Source: CAVUXJ01 sp963814975
GTDB lineage: Bacteria > Acidobacteriota > Vicinamibacteria > Vicinamibacterales > CAVVIG01
Length of the DNA stretch: 64,000 nt
Direction of reading: 5' to 3'
Assembly: GCA_963814975.1 (NCBI GenBank)
Contig: CAWFFB010000035.1
Location: forward strand, 124,001 to 188,000
The translations under genes were made by a program, and so were the position numbers. Of this stretch, positions 42,762 to 52,667 are shown piece after piece. The notes under the pieces were generated by a model. That model saw nothing but the letters and a program-made list of their open reading frames with translations. It ran no database searches and was not told where the DNA came from. Every line of letters starts with the position of its first letter. Positions within the stretch are counted from its first letter, which is position 1.

Positions 42762-42950
42762 TTACGCATGACCGTCCTCCTTGCTCTCGCCCCTTGGCGG
42801 CAGGTTCTGCTGCTCGCGCTGCTCCTCTTCAATCGCGCGGTTCGACGTGCCGCTGCTCTCGATCCCTTCGTCGTCGGTAGAAGTCGCTGGCCTTTCCTGG
42901 CTCAACCGATCGTCGGGCGTTCCTCGCGGGTCGTGCACCTGTGCCATCAT
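42762..42950 (-). CDS. Small acidic hypothetical protein divergent from acnA
   Basis: 62 residues beginning MMAQVHDPRGTPDDRLSQER, hydrophilic and rich in Glu/Ser/Asp, ending ESKEDGHA. No domain recognised. Two tandem ATG codons directly follow a strong AGGAGGA site, which is the main evidence that it is translated. It is divergent from aconitase (90 bases to the acnA start). Probably disordered; could be a stress-type small protein. Confidence 0.5.
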   Translation of the reverse strand: MMAQVHDPRGTPDDRLSQERPATSTDDEGIESSGTSNRAIEEEQREQQNLPPRGESKEDGHA

Positions 42951-43039
42951 TCCTCCTGGCCGATGTCTCCGCAAACGCTGTGCCTTCGGTGGAACGTAAT
43001 GGCGTGGCTGAGGTACGATTGGCTTTTCTCGAGGTTCGA

Positions 43040-45763
43040 ATGTCAACGGTGAACAGCTTCGGTACGCGCAGGCCTTTGCGGGTCGGTGACCGGTCGGTTC
43101 AGATGTACAGTCTGGCCGCGCTCCAGGATGCCGGACACCCTGAAATAGCGCGCCTGCCGTATTCGCTCAAGATTCTGCTGGAGAATCTCCTGCGCCATGA
43201 AGACGGCCGCTTCGTGAAGCCAGTCGACATCCAGGTTCTTGCCAGGTGGGACGTCAAGAGCACGGCCCAGCAGGAAGTCTCCTTCGCGCCGGCCCGCGTG
43301 CTCCTGCAGGACTTCACCGGCGTGCCCGCGGTGGTCGATCTCGCCGCCATGCGGGACGGCATCGCGCGGCTGGGCGGGAATCCCAACCGCGTCAACCCGC
43401 TGCAGCCGGTTGAGCTCGTCATCGATCATTCTGTTCAGGTAGACTTTTTCAATCAGCCGAACGCCTTCCAGCTGAACGCGGAGCTCGAGTTCTCGCGTAA
43501 CAAGGAGCGGTACGCGTTCCTCCGTTGGGGACAGAGTGCCTTCGCGAATTTCCGCGTCGTGCCCCCCGACACCGGCATCGTTCACCAGGTGAACCTCGAG
43601 TACCTGGCCCGCGTGGTGATGTCGGACGAAACGCCAGGCGGGACGCTCGCGTACCCGGACACAGTGGTAGGCACCGATTCCCACACGACGATGATCAACG
43701 GACTCGGGGTGGTGGGCTGGGGGGTCGGCGGCATCGAGGCTGAGGCGGCGATGCTTGGCCAGCCGATCTCGATGCTCATCCCGCCGGTGCTCGGCTTCCG
43801 TCTGACAGGCGCAATGCTCGAAGGTGCCACCGCGACCGACCTCGTGCTGACGATTACCGAGCGACTCCGCAAGCACGGCGTTGTCGGCCGGTTCGTCGAG
43901 TTCTTCGGACCCGGCCTCGAACACCTGACGATTGCCGATCGTGCCACGCTCGGGAACATGTGTCCGGAGTACGGCGCGACGATCGCCATTTTTCCCATCG
44001 ATGACATGACGCTCGACTACCTGCGGCTGACGGGGCGTGACGAATCGCGCGTCCAGCTTGTCGACGCATATGCGAAGGCCCAGGGGCTGTTCAGGCGTCC
44101 CGGCGATCCCGATTCCGTGTATTCGGAGTGCCTCGAGCTCGACCTCGGGACGATCGAGCCGAGCCTTGCCGGGCCGCGGCGGCCGCAGGATCGCGTCTCC
44201 CTCAAACAGGCGAAGAGCAGCTTTCAGACCGCGCTCGGCACTCTACAGGCGTCGGCCAAGAAGGCCGCCTCCGTCGCTTCGGGGGGCGCTGCCGCCGAAG
44301 CGGCCGCGGCGAGCGTCGCGGTGGCGGAACCGCCCGCCGTGACCCAGCTCGATCACGGCTCGGTGGTCATTGCCGCGATCACGAGTTGCACGAACACCTC
44401 GAACCCCAGTGTGATGATTGGGGCCGGCCTCCTCGCCAAGCGGGCGGTGGAACGCGGGCTTCGGAGTCAGCCCTGGGTGAAGACCAGTCTCGCGCCGGGT
44501 TCGAAAGTGGTTACGGAGTATCTGCGCCAGGCGGGATTGCAGGAGTACCTCGATCAGCTCGGCTTCAGCCTGGTCGGTTACGGTTGCACGACCTGCATCG
44601 GCAACAGCGGGCCGCTCCCCGACGAAGTCGCGGCGGAGGTCGAATCGCGCAATCTCGTGGTGGCCGCCGTTCTTAGCGGTAACCGGAACTTCGAGGGGCG
44701 CATCCAGCAGCAGGTCAGGGCCAATTACCTGGCCTCGCCGCCGCTCGTCGTGGCGTACGCGATCGCCGGGAAGATGACGATGGACCTCACGACCGAGCCG
44801 CTGGGAACGGACCACGCCGGCCAGCCGGTGTACCTGCGCGATATCTGGCCGACCGAGCGCGAGATTCAAGAAACCATGCTGCGCGCGGTCAATGCCCGGA
44901 TGTTCCGTGAGCAATACGCCGACGTGTTCGCGGGCGACGACCGCTGGCGCTCGCTGGACGTGCCCCATGGCGATCGGTTCGCCTGGGAGCCGGACTCGAC
45001 CTACATCCGCAATCCCCCGTTCTTCGAGGGCCTTACGCTCGTGCCTGCGCCTCTCGTCGACATCCTCGGCGCACGGACGCTGGCGATGCTCGGCGACAGC
45101 ATCACGACCGATCACATTTCTCCGGCTGGGTCGATCAAGAAGGACAGCCCCGCCGGGCGCTACCTCATGGCACAGGGCGTCCAGCCGGCCGACTTCAACT
45201 CATACGGGGCGCGGCGTGGCAACCACGAGGTCATGATGCGCGGAACGTTCGCCAATATCCGCCTCAGGAATCTGCTTGCGCCCGGCACGGAAGGCGGCTA
45301 CACCACGTATCAGCCCGGTGGCGAGGTGATGACGATCTACGACGCGGCCATGCAGTACAAGCAGGCCGGCGTGCCGTTGATCATTCTGGCAGGGAAAGAG
45401 TACGGATCGGGATCCTCACGCGACTGGGCCGCGAAAGGTACGCGGCTGCTGGGTGTCCGCGCGGTCATTGCCGAGAGCTTCGAACGGATCCATCGGAGCA
45501 ACCTGGTCAACATGGGCGTCCTGCCGCTGCAGTTCAAGAGCGGCCAGACGGCGTCTTCCCTCGGGCTCACCGGCAGCGGAGAGTTCGAGATCACGGGTAT
45601 CGCGACCGGACTTCAGCCGGGCGGGCTCGTGCAGGTCCGGGGCGGCGATCCCCTCACCGAATTCGAGGCCGTGGCCAGAATCGACACGCCCGAGGAGCTC
45701 GTGGCTTTTTGCCACGGCGGCATCCTCCCCTACGTGCTACGGGAGCTCGTCCGGAAGAATTGA
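43040..45763 (+). CDS. acnA: Aconitate hydratase A
   Basis: Isomerises citrate to isocitrate in the TCA cycle using a [4Fe-4S] cluster. The 907-residue protein is complete and in frame: N-terminal SFGTRRPLRVGDRSVQMYSL, VLLQDFTGVPAVVDLAAMRD, VDHSVQVD-type segment (IDHSVQVDFFNQPNAFQLN), GTDSHTTMINGLGVVGWGVG, cluster cysteines in AAITSCTNTSNPSVMIGAG and GYGCTTCIGNSGP, TTDHISPAGSI, and the swivel-domain YGSGSSRDWAAKGTRLLGV. ATG 43040 starts at the conserved N terminus. A low-complexity Ala/Lys insertion (about residues 400-435) sits between domains. Confidence 0.97.
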   Translation: MSTVNSFGTRRPLRVGDRSVQMYSLAALQDAGHPEIARLPYSLKILLENLLRHEDGRFVKPVDIQVLARWDVKSTAQQEVSFAPARVLLQDFTGVPAVVDLAAMRDGIARLGGNPNRVNPLQPVELVIDHSVQVDFFNQPNAFQLNAELEFSRNKERYAFLRWGQSAFANFRVVPPDTGIVHQVNLEYLARVVMSDETPGGTLAYPDTVVGTDSHTTMINGLGVVGWGVGGIEAEAAMLGQPISMLIPPVLGFRLTGAMLEGATATDLVLTITERLRKHGVVGRFVEFFGPGLEHLTIADRATLGNMCPEYGATIAIFPIDDMTLDYLRLTGRDESRVQLVDAYAKAQGLFRRPGDPDSVYSECLELDLGTIEPSLAGPRRPQDRVSLKQAKSSFQTALGTLQASAKKAASVASGGAAAEAAAASVAVAEPPAVTQLDHGSVVIAAITSCTNTSNPSVMIGAGLLAKRAVERGLRSQPWVKTSLAPGSKVVTEYLRQAGLQEYLDQLGFSLVGYGCTTCIGNSGPLPDEVAAEVESRNLVVAAVLSGNRNFEGRIQQQVRANYLASPPLVVAYAIAGKMTMDLTTEPLGTDHAGQPVYLRDIWPTEREIQETMLRAVNARMFREQYADVFAGDDRWRSLDVPHGDRFAWEPDSTYIRNPPFFEGLTLVPAPLVDILGARTLAMLGDSITTDHISPAGSIKKDSPAGRYLMAQGVQPADFNSYGARRGNHEVMMRGTFANIRLRNLLAPGTEGGYTTYQPGGEVMTIYDAAMQYKQAGVPLIILAGKEYGSGSSRDWAAKGTRLLGVRAVIAESFERIHRSNLVNMGVLPLQFKSGQTASSLGLTGSGEFEITGIATGLQPGGLVQVRGGDPLTEFEAVARIDTPEELVAFCHGGILPYVLRELVRKN

Positions 45764-45775
45764 ACGCCTCGCCTC

Positions 45776-45889
45776 ACAGCACCGGACACGAAGCACACGA
45801 AGTGCAGGATGGAATTGCGTAGCGGTGATCGCAGACGACGAGGTGAAGCAAGAGACACCTCGGGAGCTTCGTGGCCCTCGTGGTGATCG
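45776..45889. repeat. Hyphenated inverted repeat GACACGAAG...CTTCGTGG..GGTGATC
   Basis: Left arm GGACACGAAGCACACGAAGT and right arm GCTTCGTGGCCCTCGTGGTG are imperfect inverted copies spaced about 75 bases apart between acnA and queG. A similar pair, also ending in TTCGTGGTGATC, occurs at 52668. It belongs to the same class as the ACCGCAGAG/CTGCGGTGA pair at 9013. Confidence 0.6.
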
Positions 45890-45893
45890 AGGT

Positions 45894-46847
45894 ATGCGCC
45901 AGTTGACATCGGCCGACATCAAGACCAAGGCCCGCACGCTGGGCTTCGACGCCTGTGGCGTGGCGCCGGTGGGAGATCTCCCGGAGCTGGAATTTTTTCA
46001 GGAATGGATCGCGCGCGGGTATTCCGCCTCGATGACCTATCTCGAGCGCTCGGCCGTTCGCCGCGCCGGGGTCGCACGGGTAATGCCGTCCGCGCGCTCG
46101 GTGATCGTCACCGCCACCGTTTACAACACGGCGCGTCCCTATTCCACCGAATGCGCCGATCCCTCGCGCGCCCAGATCGCGCGGTACGCCTGGGGCGAGG
46201 ACTATCACGTCGTGATCGGCGGGCGGTTGGACGCCCTGGTCGCATGGATGCGCGAGATCGCCCCTCAGCCGTTCGAGGCGCGTGCCTACGTCGATACCGG
46301 ACCGGTTCAGGAACGCGTCTACGCGCGCTACGCCGGCATCGGGTGGATCGGCAAGAACACCTGCGTCATCAGTCCCGAGCTCGGCTCGTGGGTGTTTCTC
46401 GGCGAGATCATCTGCAGCCTTCCGCTCGACGCCGATGCGCCCGCCTTCGATCAATGCGGCGATTGCATGCTCTGTCTCGAGGCGTGCCCGACGCAGGCGC
46501 TCGTGGCGCCCGCCGTGCTCGACTCCAGCCGCTGCATCTCGTATCTGACGATCGAGCATCGCGGCGACATCCCGGCGGCGCTCGGCCCGGCGATCGGCTC
46601 CCACGTCTATGGTTGCGATATCTGCCAGGAAGTATGCCCGTGGAACAGCTGCGCCCCGACCTCGGCGGACCCGGCCTGGTGGCCCAGGTCGGTGTGGGAT
46701 CAGCCGGCGCTCGTCGATCTCTCGCGGATGCCGGACGACGTGCTGTCTACGGCGCTGCGCGGCAGCGCGATGAGTCGGGCGAAAGCCGCCGGCCTGAGAC
46801 GTAACGTGGCTGTTGCGCTCGAAAATGTCCAAACTCCCCGTACCTGA
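45894..46847 (+). CDS. queG: Epoxyqueuosine reductase
   Basis: Last step of queuosine tRNA modification: reduces epoxyqueuosine to queuosine with cobalamin and two [4Fe-4S] clusters. The 317-residue protein has the cobalamin-binding N-terminal half (LGFDACGVAPVGDLPELEFF, YSASMTYLE, YAWGEDYHVVIGGRLDAL, ARAYVDTGPVQERVYARYAG, IGWIGKNTCVISPELGSWVF) and the cluster motifs CGDCMLCLEACPTQAL and CDICQEVCPWN. The C-terminal HEAT-like repeat of some orthologues is short here. ATG 45894 was chosen at the conserved start. Confidence 0.95.
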   Translation: MRQLTSADIKTKARTLGFDACGVAPVGDLPELEFFQEWIARGYSASMTYLERSAVRRAGVARVMPSARSVIVTATVYNTARPYSTECADPSRAQIARYAWGEDYHVVIGGRLDALVAWMREIAPQPFEARAYVDTGPVQERVYARYAGIGWIGKNTCVISPELGSWVFLGEIICSLPLDADAPAFDQCGDCMLCLEACPTQALVAPAVLDSSRCISYLTIEHRGDIPAALGPAIGSHVYGCDICQEVCPWNSCAPTSADPAWWPRSVWDQPALVDLSRMPDDVLSTALRGSAMSRAKAAGLRRNVAVALENVQTPRT

Positions 46848-46971
46848 CGACCGCCGCGTCCAATGACCGGGCGGTCCCCCGGCGGCGTCAGACTTATCCC
46901 CGCCCGGCTCAGTCTCCCGGTCGTCCGCTTCGCGGCATCAGGGATTTGCGCGCGATAGCCAAACGCTTATC

Positions 46972-47547
46972 ATGGGAGGAGTGTTTCCTGTGGGTTCGAC
47001 ACTGGCGCCCGCCCTTCTCCTCTCCATGCCGCAGCTGGTGGATCCGAATTTCAGCCGCACCGTGGTTCTCCTTTGCAAACACAGCGACGAAGGCGCATTC
47101 GGATTGGTCGTCAACCGTCCCCTGGTTACCAGCGGACGCGTCGTCGTCAACCTCGATCCGCCCGTCTCAACGGACAGTGACCTGGAGGTATGGGTCGGCG
47201 GGCCTGTGGAACCGCAGCGCAGCTGGATGCTCGTCGGCAGCCAGCCCGGCAGCGAAGAGTTCCTCTCCGGGATGCGTATCGCCGAAGGCCTCTACCTGTC
47301 CACCTCTCCCGATCTGCTTCGCCGCTTGCTGGAGCCCGATCCGCCTCAGCGCACCAGACTGGTGGTTGGTTACTCAGGCTGGGGACCGGGCCAGCTCGAG
47401 GCGGAATTGACGGCGTCGGCGTGGCTGATGAGCGACATCGATCGCGATTTGATTTTCAACACCCCGCCCGAGCGCATGTGGGAGGCCGCCATCCGCCGCC
47501 TCGGCGCCGATCCCGCGACCCTGCAGATGTCGCGGGGGGTTCACTAA
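46972..47547 (+). CDS. YqgE/AlgH family protein
   Basis: 191 residues of the YqgE/AlgH (DUF179) fold: LAPALLLSMPQLVDPNFSRT, VVLLCKHSDEGAFGLVVNRP, VWVGGPVEPQRSWMLVG, LYLSTSPDLLRRLLEP, LVVGYSGWGPGQLEAEL, SAWLMSDIDRDLIFNTPPER, MWEAAIRRLGADPATL. Function is not established in bacteria; often linked with ruvX, but not here. ATG 46972; the upstream GGGAGGAGTGTTTCCT region contains a plausible AGGAG near 46975-46980, so GTG 46990 (VGSTLAPALLLS) is an alternative start. Confidence 0.93.
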   Translation: MGGVFPVGSTLAPALLLSMPQLVDPNFSRTVVLLCKHSDEGAFGLVVNRPLVTSGRVVVNLDPPVSTDSDLEVWVGGPVEPQRSWMLVGSQPGSEEFLSGMRIAEGLYLSTSPDLLRRLLEPDPPQRTRLVVGYSGWGPGQLEAELTASAWLMSDIDRDLIFNTPPERMWEAAIRRLGADPATLQMSRGVH

Positions 47548-47556
47548 TCGCACATC

Positions 47557-49268
47557 ATGATCAGAACCGCACTGGCATGTGGCGCCGTCGTGCTCGCCGC
47601 GACGTTCGTTGCGTGTCGAGCCCAGGAGCCCCCGGTGCCACCGACCACAGCGTCCTCGCCGCCTTCGTCAGAGCTGGACAGAATGACCGCCCGGTTTGCG
47701 CCGACCGACATCATCGCCGACGTCTCGAAGCTGTCGCCCGCTGACCGCGGCGTCCTCGCCAAGCTGGTGGAAGCGTCGAAGATGATCGACGCCCTCTACC
47801 TGCGTCAGGTCTGGGCAGGCAACGAGGAGATGCTGCTCGATCTTGTCCGCGACGAAACGCCCGAAGGGCGCGAGCGCCTGCGCTATTTCCTGATCAACAA
47901 AGGACCCTGGTCGCGTCTCGATCACAATCAGCCCTTCGTGCCCGGCGCGCCGCCGAAGCCGGAGGGAGCCAACTTCTATCCTGAGGGCGCGTCGAAGGCC
48001 GAGATCGAACGTTGGATTCAGTCGCTGCCGGCGTTGGAGCGCGCGCGGGCGACCGGATTTTTCACCCTCATTCGCCGGGGGCCGACGGGCGCCTTTACCC
48101 TCGTGCCCTACAGCATGGAGTACCAGAACGAGCTGGTGCTGATTGCGGGCTTGCTCCGGGAGGCCGCCTCACAGGCGACGGAGCCGACGCTGAAGACGTT
48201 CCTCGCGTCGCGCGCTGACGCATTCCTTTCGAACGACTACTACGACAGCGACGTCGCCTGGATGGAGCTCGCCGGGCGCCATCGAGCCCACGATCGGCCC
48301 ATACGAGGTATACGAGGACGAATTCTTCAATTACAAGGCGGCCTTCGAGTCGTTCATTACCGTCCGCGACGAAGCCGAGAGCGCGAAGCTCCAGAAGTTC
48401 GGCGCCGAACTTGCAGGACATCGAGAACCACCTGCCGATCGATCCAGGCCGGCGCAACCCCGCACTCGGCAAGCTGGCGCCCATCGCGGTCGTCAACGAG
48501 GTGTTCGCCGCGGGCGACGCCAACCGCGGCGTCCAAACCGCGGCCTTCAACCTGCCCAACGACGAACGCGTGACCCGCGAAAAGGGCGCCAAGCGCGTGA
48601 TGTTGAAGAACGTGCAGGACGCGAAGTTCGCGAAGATTCTGATGCCGATTTCGAAGGTCGTGCTCGCGCCGGCCGATCAAACCGACGTCTCGTTCGAGGC
48701 GTTCTTCACCCACATCCTGATGCACGAGCTGATGCATGGCCTCGGCCCGCACAACATTTCGGTCGGCGGCCGGGCGACGACGGTGCGGCAGGAAATGAAA
48801 GAGGCGTCGAGCTTTCTCGAAGAAGCCAAGGCGGACATCTCCGGCCTGTTCGCCTTGCAGTACCTGATCGATAAGGGGGTCGTGCCGAAGTCGATGGAGC
48901 GATCGATCTACACGACGTTTCTGGCATCGTGCTTCCGCTCGATTCGCTTCGGCATCAACGAAGCCCACGGTCGCGGGATCGCGATTCAGCTGAATTCGCT
49001 GATCGATGCGGGTGGTTTCTCGGTCAAGCCGGACGGCACGTTCGCGGTCAATCACGATCGAATCAAGGACGGCGTAACCGCCCTGACCCGCGAGATCATG
49101 ACGATCCAGGCCGAAGGGGATTACGCCAAGGCGAAGGCTCTCGGCGAACGCCTGGGGACCGTGCGGCCACAGGTCCAGCGCGCGCTCGACGCGCTGGAGA
49201 CGGTCCCCGTCGATATCGAACCCAGGTTCATAACCGCTGAGCAGCTCCTCCGCTCGGCGCGTCAGTAA
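47557..49268 (+). CDS. M49-like (dipeptidyl-peptidase III family) metallopeptidase lipoprotein (two frameshifts)
   Basis: About 570 residues. A lipoprotein-like start (LACGAVVLAATFVACRAQEP, lipobox around TFVAC) is followed by a helical domain (LSKLSPADRGVLAKLVEASK, RLRYFLINKGPWSRLDHNQP, TGFFTLIRRGPTGAFTLVPY) and, after shifts at about 48278 and 48404, AIEPTIGPYEVYEDEFFNYK, TAAFNLPNDERVTREKGAKR, then FFTHILMHELMHGLGPHNIS with HExxH, and SSFLEEAKADISGLFALQYL with the third ligand Glu. In classic M49 the motif is HExxGH; here it is HELMH. It should sit at the inner face of the outer membrane; target unknown. Confidence 0.82.
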
Positions 49269-49474
49269 CGACTCGTGGCATGCCGGGGGACCGCCTGAAT
49301 CGCTGAGCTGTTCTTCTCGCGTTGGTATCTGTCTGTCATAGTTGTTGCAACGCAAACCGCGGGCCCTGGTCTTGCGGCGCTCGGGCCTCTGGCACCGACC
49401 ACGTTCGAGATCAAACGGTTGGGGTGCGCGGCTGTTGTGTAGGGGTAACAGATCGTGACAAGGTGACCAACATC

Positions 49475-51167
49475 GTGAGCACGCGGCTGCGTGTCCTTCT
49501 GGTCGAGGATTCCGAAGACGATGCGGCGCTCGTCGTTCGCGTACTGACCAATGGCGGCTTCAAGGTCTTCTCCGAGCGCGTCGATTCGGCGGATGGGCTG
49601 AAGTCGGCGCTCGACCGTCAGAGCCTGGGATCATTGCCGATCGCCGATTTCTCGATGCCGGGGTTCAGCGGTACGGCGGCGCTCGAAATCGTTCGCGGCA
49701 TGCGATCCGGATCTGCCGCTCATCTTCGTCTCGGGCACGATCGGAGAGGACGTGGCGGTCGCCGCGATGCGCACCGGCGCCCACGACTACATCATCAAGG
49801 GCAACCTCGCCCGGCTCGTCCCTGCCGTGGAGCGGGAACTGCGGGACGCCGCCGTGCGACGCGAACGCACGCTGGCCGAGCAGCGTCTCGCGCATCTGGC
49901 CTATCACGACTCGCTGACCGACCTTCCGAACCGGGCGCTGCTCCAGGATCGTCTCCAGCAGGCGATTGCTGGCGCCCAGCGCGACGCCGAGCTGGTCAGC
50001 TTTCTCCTGATGGACCTCGACGGTTTCAAGGAGATCAACGACGCCCTGGGCCATCACGCCGGCGACCGCGTCCTGCAGCAGCTGGCGACGCGACTTCGCG
50101 CAGTCGTGGGCGATGCCGACACGGTCGCGCGTCTCGGTGGAGACGAGTTCGCCATGATTCTGCCGTCCACCGACACCGGTGGCGCGGAGCAGGCCGCCCG
50201 CAAGGTGATCGCCGAACTCGAACGGCCCTTTTCCGTGGATAGCCGTCCCCTGCTTGTGCACGCGAGCATTGGCATTGCCCTCTATCCCGAACATGGCTTG
50301 ACCGCCGAGACGCTGTTGCAAAAAGCAGATGTCGCGATGTACGTCGCGAAAGGCGACCAGTCGGGCTGGGCGGTTTACACGGCCAGCCGCGATCGCCACA
50401 ACGACCGGCGGTTGTCGATCATCGCCGATCTGCGTTCGGGCCTGGACAAGGGGCAGTTCTTCGTGGAGTATCAGCCCATCCTCAACCTTGCCACCCGTAC
50501 GGTGCAGGGCGTCGAGGCCCTGGTTCGCTGGGACCACCCCAAGCAGGGCCGGCTGCCCCCCTCCGACTTCATCGATCTCGCCGAGCAGACGGGTCTCGTG
50601 AACCCGCTGACAACGTTCGTGCTGGGACGTGCCCTGGATGAATGGTTTCCCGCCGGGATCGGCGACCCGTTGACGATCGCGGTGAACATCTCGCCGCGCA
50701 ATCTCCACGATCCAGAGCTGCCGGACCGGATCCTGGAAGCAGTGCAGTCACGCGGCGTCCCGCCCTCGAGGTTGGTGCTCGAAATTACCGAGAATCTGAT
50801 CATGTCCGATCCGTCGAAGTCGACGGCGTGCCTGACCCGCCTGCACGAGATGGGCGTGCCCCTGGTCATCGACGATTTCGGAACGGGGTACTCGTCGCTG
50901 ACCTACCTGCGCCGGCTCCCGGTGACCGGGCTCAAGATCGACCGGTCGTTCGTGCTCGGCCTCGAACGCGGCGAGGACGAGGTGATCGTCCGCTCGACGA
51001 TCGATCTGGCCCACAACCTGGGGTTGACCGTCATTGCCGAGGGGGTGGAGACCGCGGCGGTGAACTCCCGGCTGCTCGCGCTCGGCTGCGACGCGATCCA
51101 GGGGACATTCGTCAGCCCGCCGCGATCGGCTGAGGACACCCGCAGCTGGTTCGCCGGCCTTCAATAG
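49475..51167 (+). CDS. Receiver-GGDEF-EAL cyclic-di-GMP protein (one frameshift)
   Basis: About 564 residues. An N-terminal response-regulator receiver (RLRVLLVEDSEDDAALVVRV, IADFSMPGFSGTAALEIVRG, then LPLIFVSGTIGEDVAVAAMR, AHDYIIKGNLARLVPAVERE) is followed by a diguanylate cyclase domain (DSLTDLPNRALLQDRL, ARLGGDEFAMI) and a phosphodiesterase domain (GVEALVRWDHP, VNISPRN, LEITENLIM, IDDFGTGYSSL, LKIDRSF, IAEGVET, DAIQG). Both catalytic motifs are intact, so it could make and break c-di-GMP. The receiver aspartate appears as ADFSMPG. The shift at about 49705 looks like a two-base loss in CGCG. GTG 49475 follows AGGTGA. Followed by a kinase/receiver pair. Confidence 0.88.
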
Positions 51168-51170
51168 CCG

Positions 51171-52220
51171 ATGCTGCGCTCGAGGCGCGGAACGATCCTG
51201 CTCCAACTGTTCTTCGCGACGGCGGTCGCGCTGATCATCGCCGTGGGGGCGGTTTCGGTCGCGTTCGTCAGCTCATACGCCCGCAACGTCGAGCAGCTGG
51301 TCCAGCTCGAGGATCTGCCCCGCGCGACGGCCGCGCTGGCGGCCGGTGCCCGGCCCGCCGCGGTTCGGCTGTCGACCCTTATCGCCGCGGGCGTCGCGTT
51401 GACGATCGCCTTGCTGGCGATCGTGTACCGCCAGCTGCAACGCGAGATCCGGCGGCGGCGGGAAGGCGAGCGCGCGCTGAGCGTGCTCACGAGCCAGCTC
51501 CGTCAGCGGTCCGAAGCGGCGGAGGCCGCCAACCGGGAGCTTGAAGCGTTCAGCTACTCCGTGTCGCACGACCTTCGCGCGCCGCTGCGGAGCGTAGACG
51601 GATTTTCCTTGGCGCTCCTGGAAGACTACGGTCCCCAGCTCGATGAGCAGGCGCAGGCGCATCTGGTCCGCATTCGGAATGCCACCACGCGAATGGCGGG
51701 CCTGATCGACGACCTGCTGCAGCTCTCGCGGGTCAACCGGGGCGAGTTGGCGCGTGAGGATGTCGACGTGAGCGCGCTCGCGGAGCGGGTCGTCGTCGAC
51801 CGGCGGCGGCAGGATCCGACGCGGTGGGTGGCGGTCACGATTCGACCGGAAATGACCGCTTCAGCCGACCCTCGCCTTCTGCGCGTCGTGCTGGAGAACC
51901 TGATCGAGAACGCGTGGAAGTTCACCGCTCGCCGTGAGCGCGCCGAGGTCCACGTGGGGTGTCAGCACGTGACGCACGAAACCGTGTTCTACGTGCGGGA
52001 CAACGGCGCCGGGTTCGATCCGGCCTACGCGGATAAGCTGTTTGGCGCATTCCAGCGCCTCCACGCGGTCACCGATTTTCCCGGGACGGGCATCGGGCTG
52101 GCCACCGTGCAGCGCATCGTCCACCGGCACGGCGGCCGCGTGTGGGCAGAGGGAAGCGTGGACGCCGGGGCGTGTTTCTCTTTCACCATAGAGCCGTCTG
52201 CCACCAACGAGGAGCAATGA
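51171..52220 (+). CDS. Membrane sensor histidine kinase
   Basis: 349 residues. Two membrane helices (LLQLFFATAVALIIAVGAVS and LSTLIAAGVALTIALLAIVY) enclose a very short outside loop of about 35 residues, so no large sensor domain. After a linker helix comes the HisKA domain (FSYSVSHDLRAPLRSVDGF, phospho-acceptor His) and the HATPase domain (ENLIENAWKFT, VRDNGAGFDPAY, GTGIGLATVQRIVHRHGG). It is 3 bases downstream of the GGDEF-EAL gene and overlaps the next receiver gene by 4 bases, so the three are one operon. The short periplasmic loop suggests that a shortened CHASE-type domain was lost or that sensing is in the membrane. Confidence 0.93.
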   Translation: MLRSRRGTILLQLFFATAVALIIAVGAVSVAFVSSYARNVEQLVQLEDLPRATAALAAGARPAAVRLSTLIAAGVALTIALLAIVYRQLQREIRRRREGERALSVLTSQLRQRSEAAEAANRELEAFSYSVSHDLRAPLRSVDGFSLALLEDYGPQLDEQAQAHLVRIRNATTRMAGLIDDLLQLSRVNRGELAREDVDVSALAERVVVDRRRQDPTRWVAVTIRPEMTASADPRLLRVVLENLIENAWKFTARRERAEVHVGCQHVTHETVFYVRDNGAGFDPAYADKLFGAFQRLHAVTDFPGTGIGLATVQRIVHRHGGRVWAEGSVDAGACFSFTIEPSATNEEQ

Positions 52221-52654
52221 ACGAAATACTGCTGGTCGAAGACAACCTCGACGATGTGGACCTGACGCTCCGCGCGTTTGCCAAGAGCAATATCGCGAAC
52301 GAGGTCGTGGTTGCGCGCGACGGCGTCGAGGCGCTCGACTACCTGTTTGCGACCGGCGCCCATACCGGCCGCGCGTCTGCGCCGCTGCCGCAGCTCGTGC
52401 TGCTCGACCTCAAACTGCCGAGGATCGACGGTCTGCAGGTGCTCGAGCGCGTCCGCGCGAACCCGAAGACCCGGTTGGTGCCGGTCGTCATCCTCACCTC
52501 GTCCACCGAGCAGCGTGATCTTGCGACCGGCTACACCCTGGGCGCAAACAGCTACATCAGGAAGCCGGTCGACTTTCAGGAGTTTCTCGAGGCCGTGCGG
52601 CACCTCGGGTTCTACTGGCTGTTGCTCAACCAGGCGCCGCCCGAATCGACGTAG
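52217..52654 (+). CDS. Single-domain response regulator (Rcp1-like)
   Basis: 145-residue stand-alone receiver: acidic pocket ILLVEDNLDD, phospho-acceptor QLVLLDLKLPRIDGLQVLE, T/S switch VVILTSSTEQRD, and YIRKPVDFQEFLEAVRHLGF with the conserved Lys. It has no output domain. The extended loop FATGAHTGRASAPLPQLVLL and the tail FYWLLLN are typical of the Rcp1-type regulators paired with bacteriophytochrome-like kinases. ATG overlaps the stop of the kinase gene. Confidence 0.95.
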   Translation: MNEILLVEDNLDDVDLTLRAFAKSNIANEVVVARDGVEALDYLFATGAHTGRASAPLPQLVLLDLKLPRIDGLQVLERVRANPKTRLVPVVILTSSTEQRDLATGYTLGANSYIRKPVDFQEFLEAVRHLGFYWLLLNQAPPEST

Positions 52655-52667
52655 GGACAGCCTGTCG

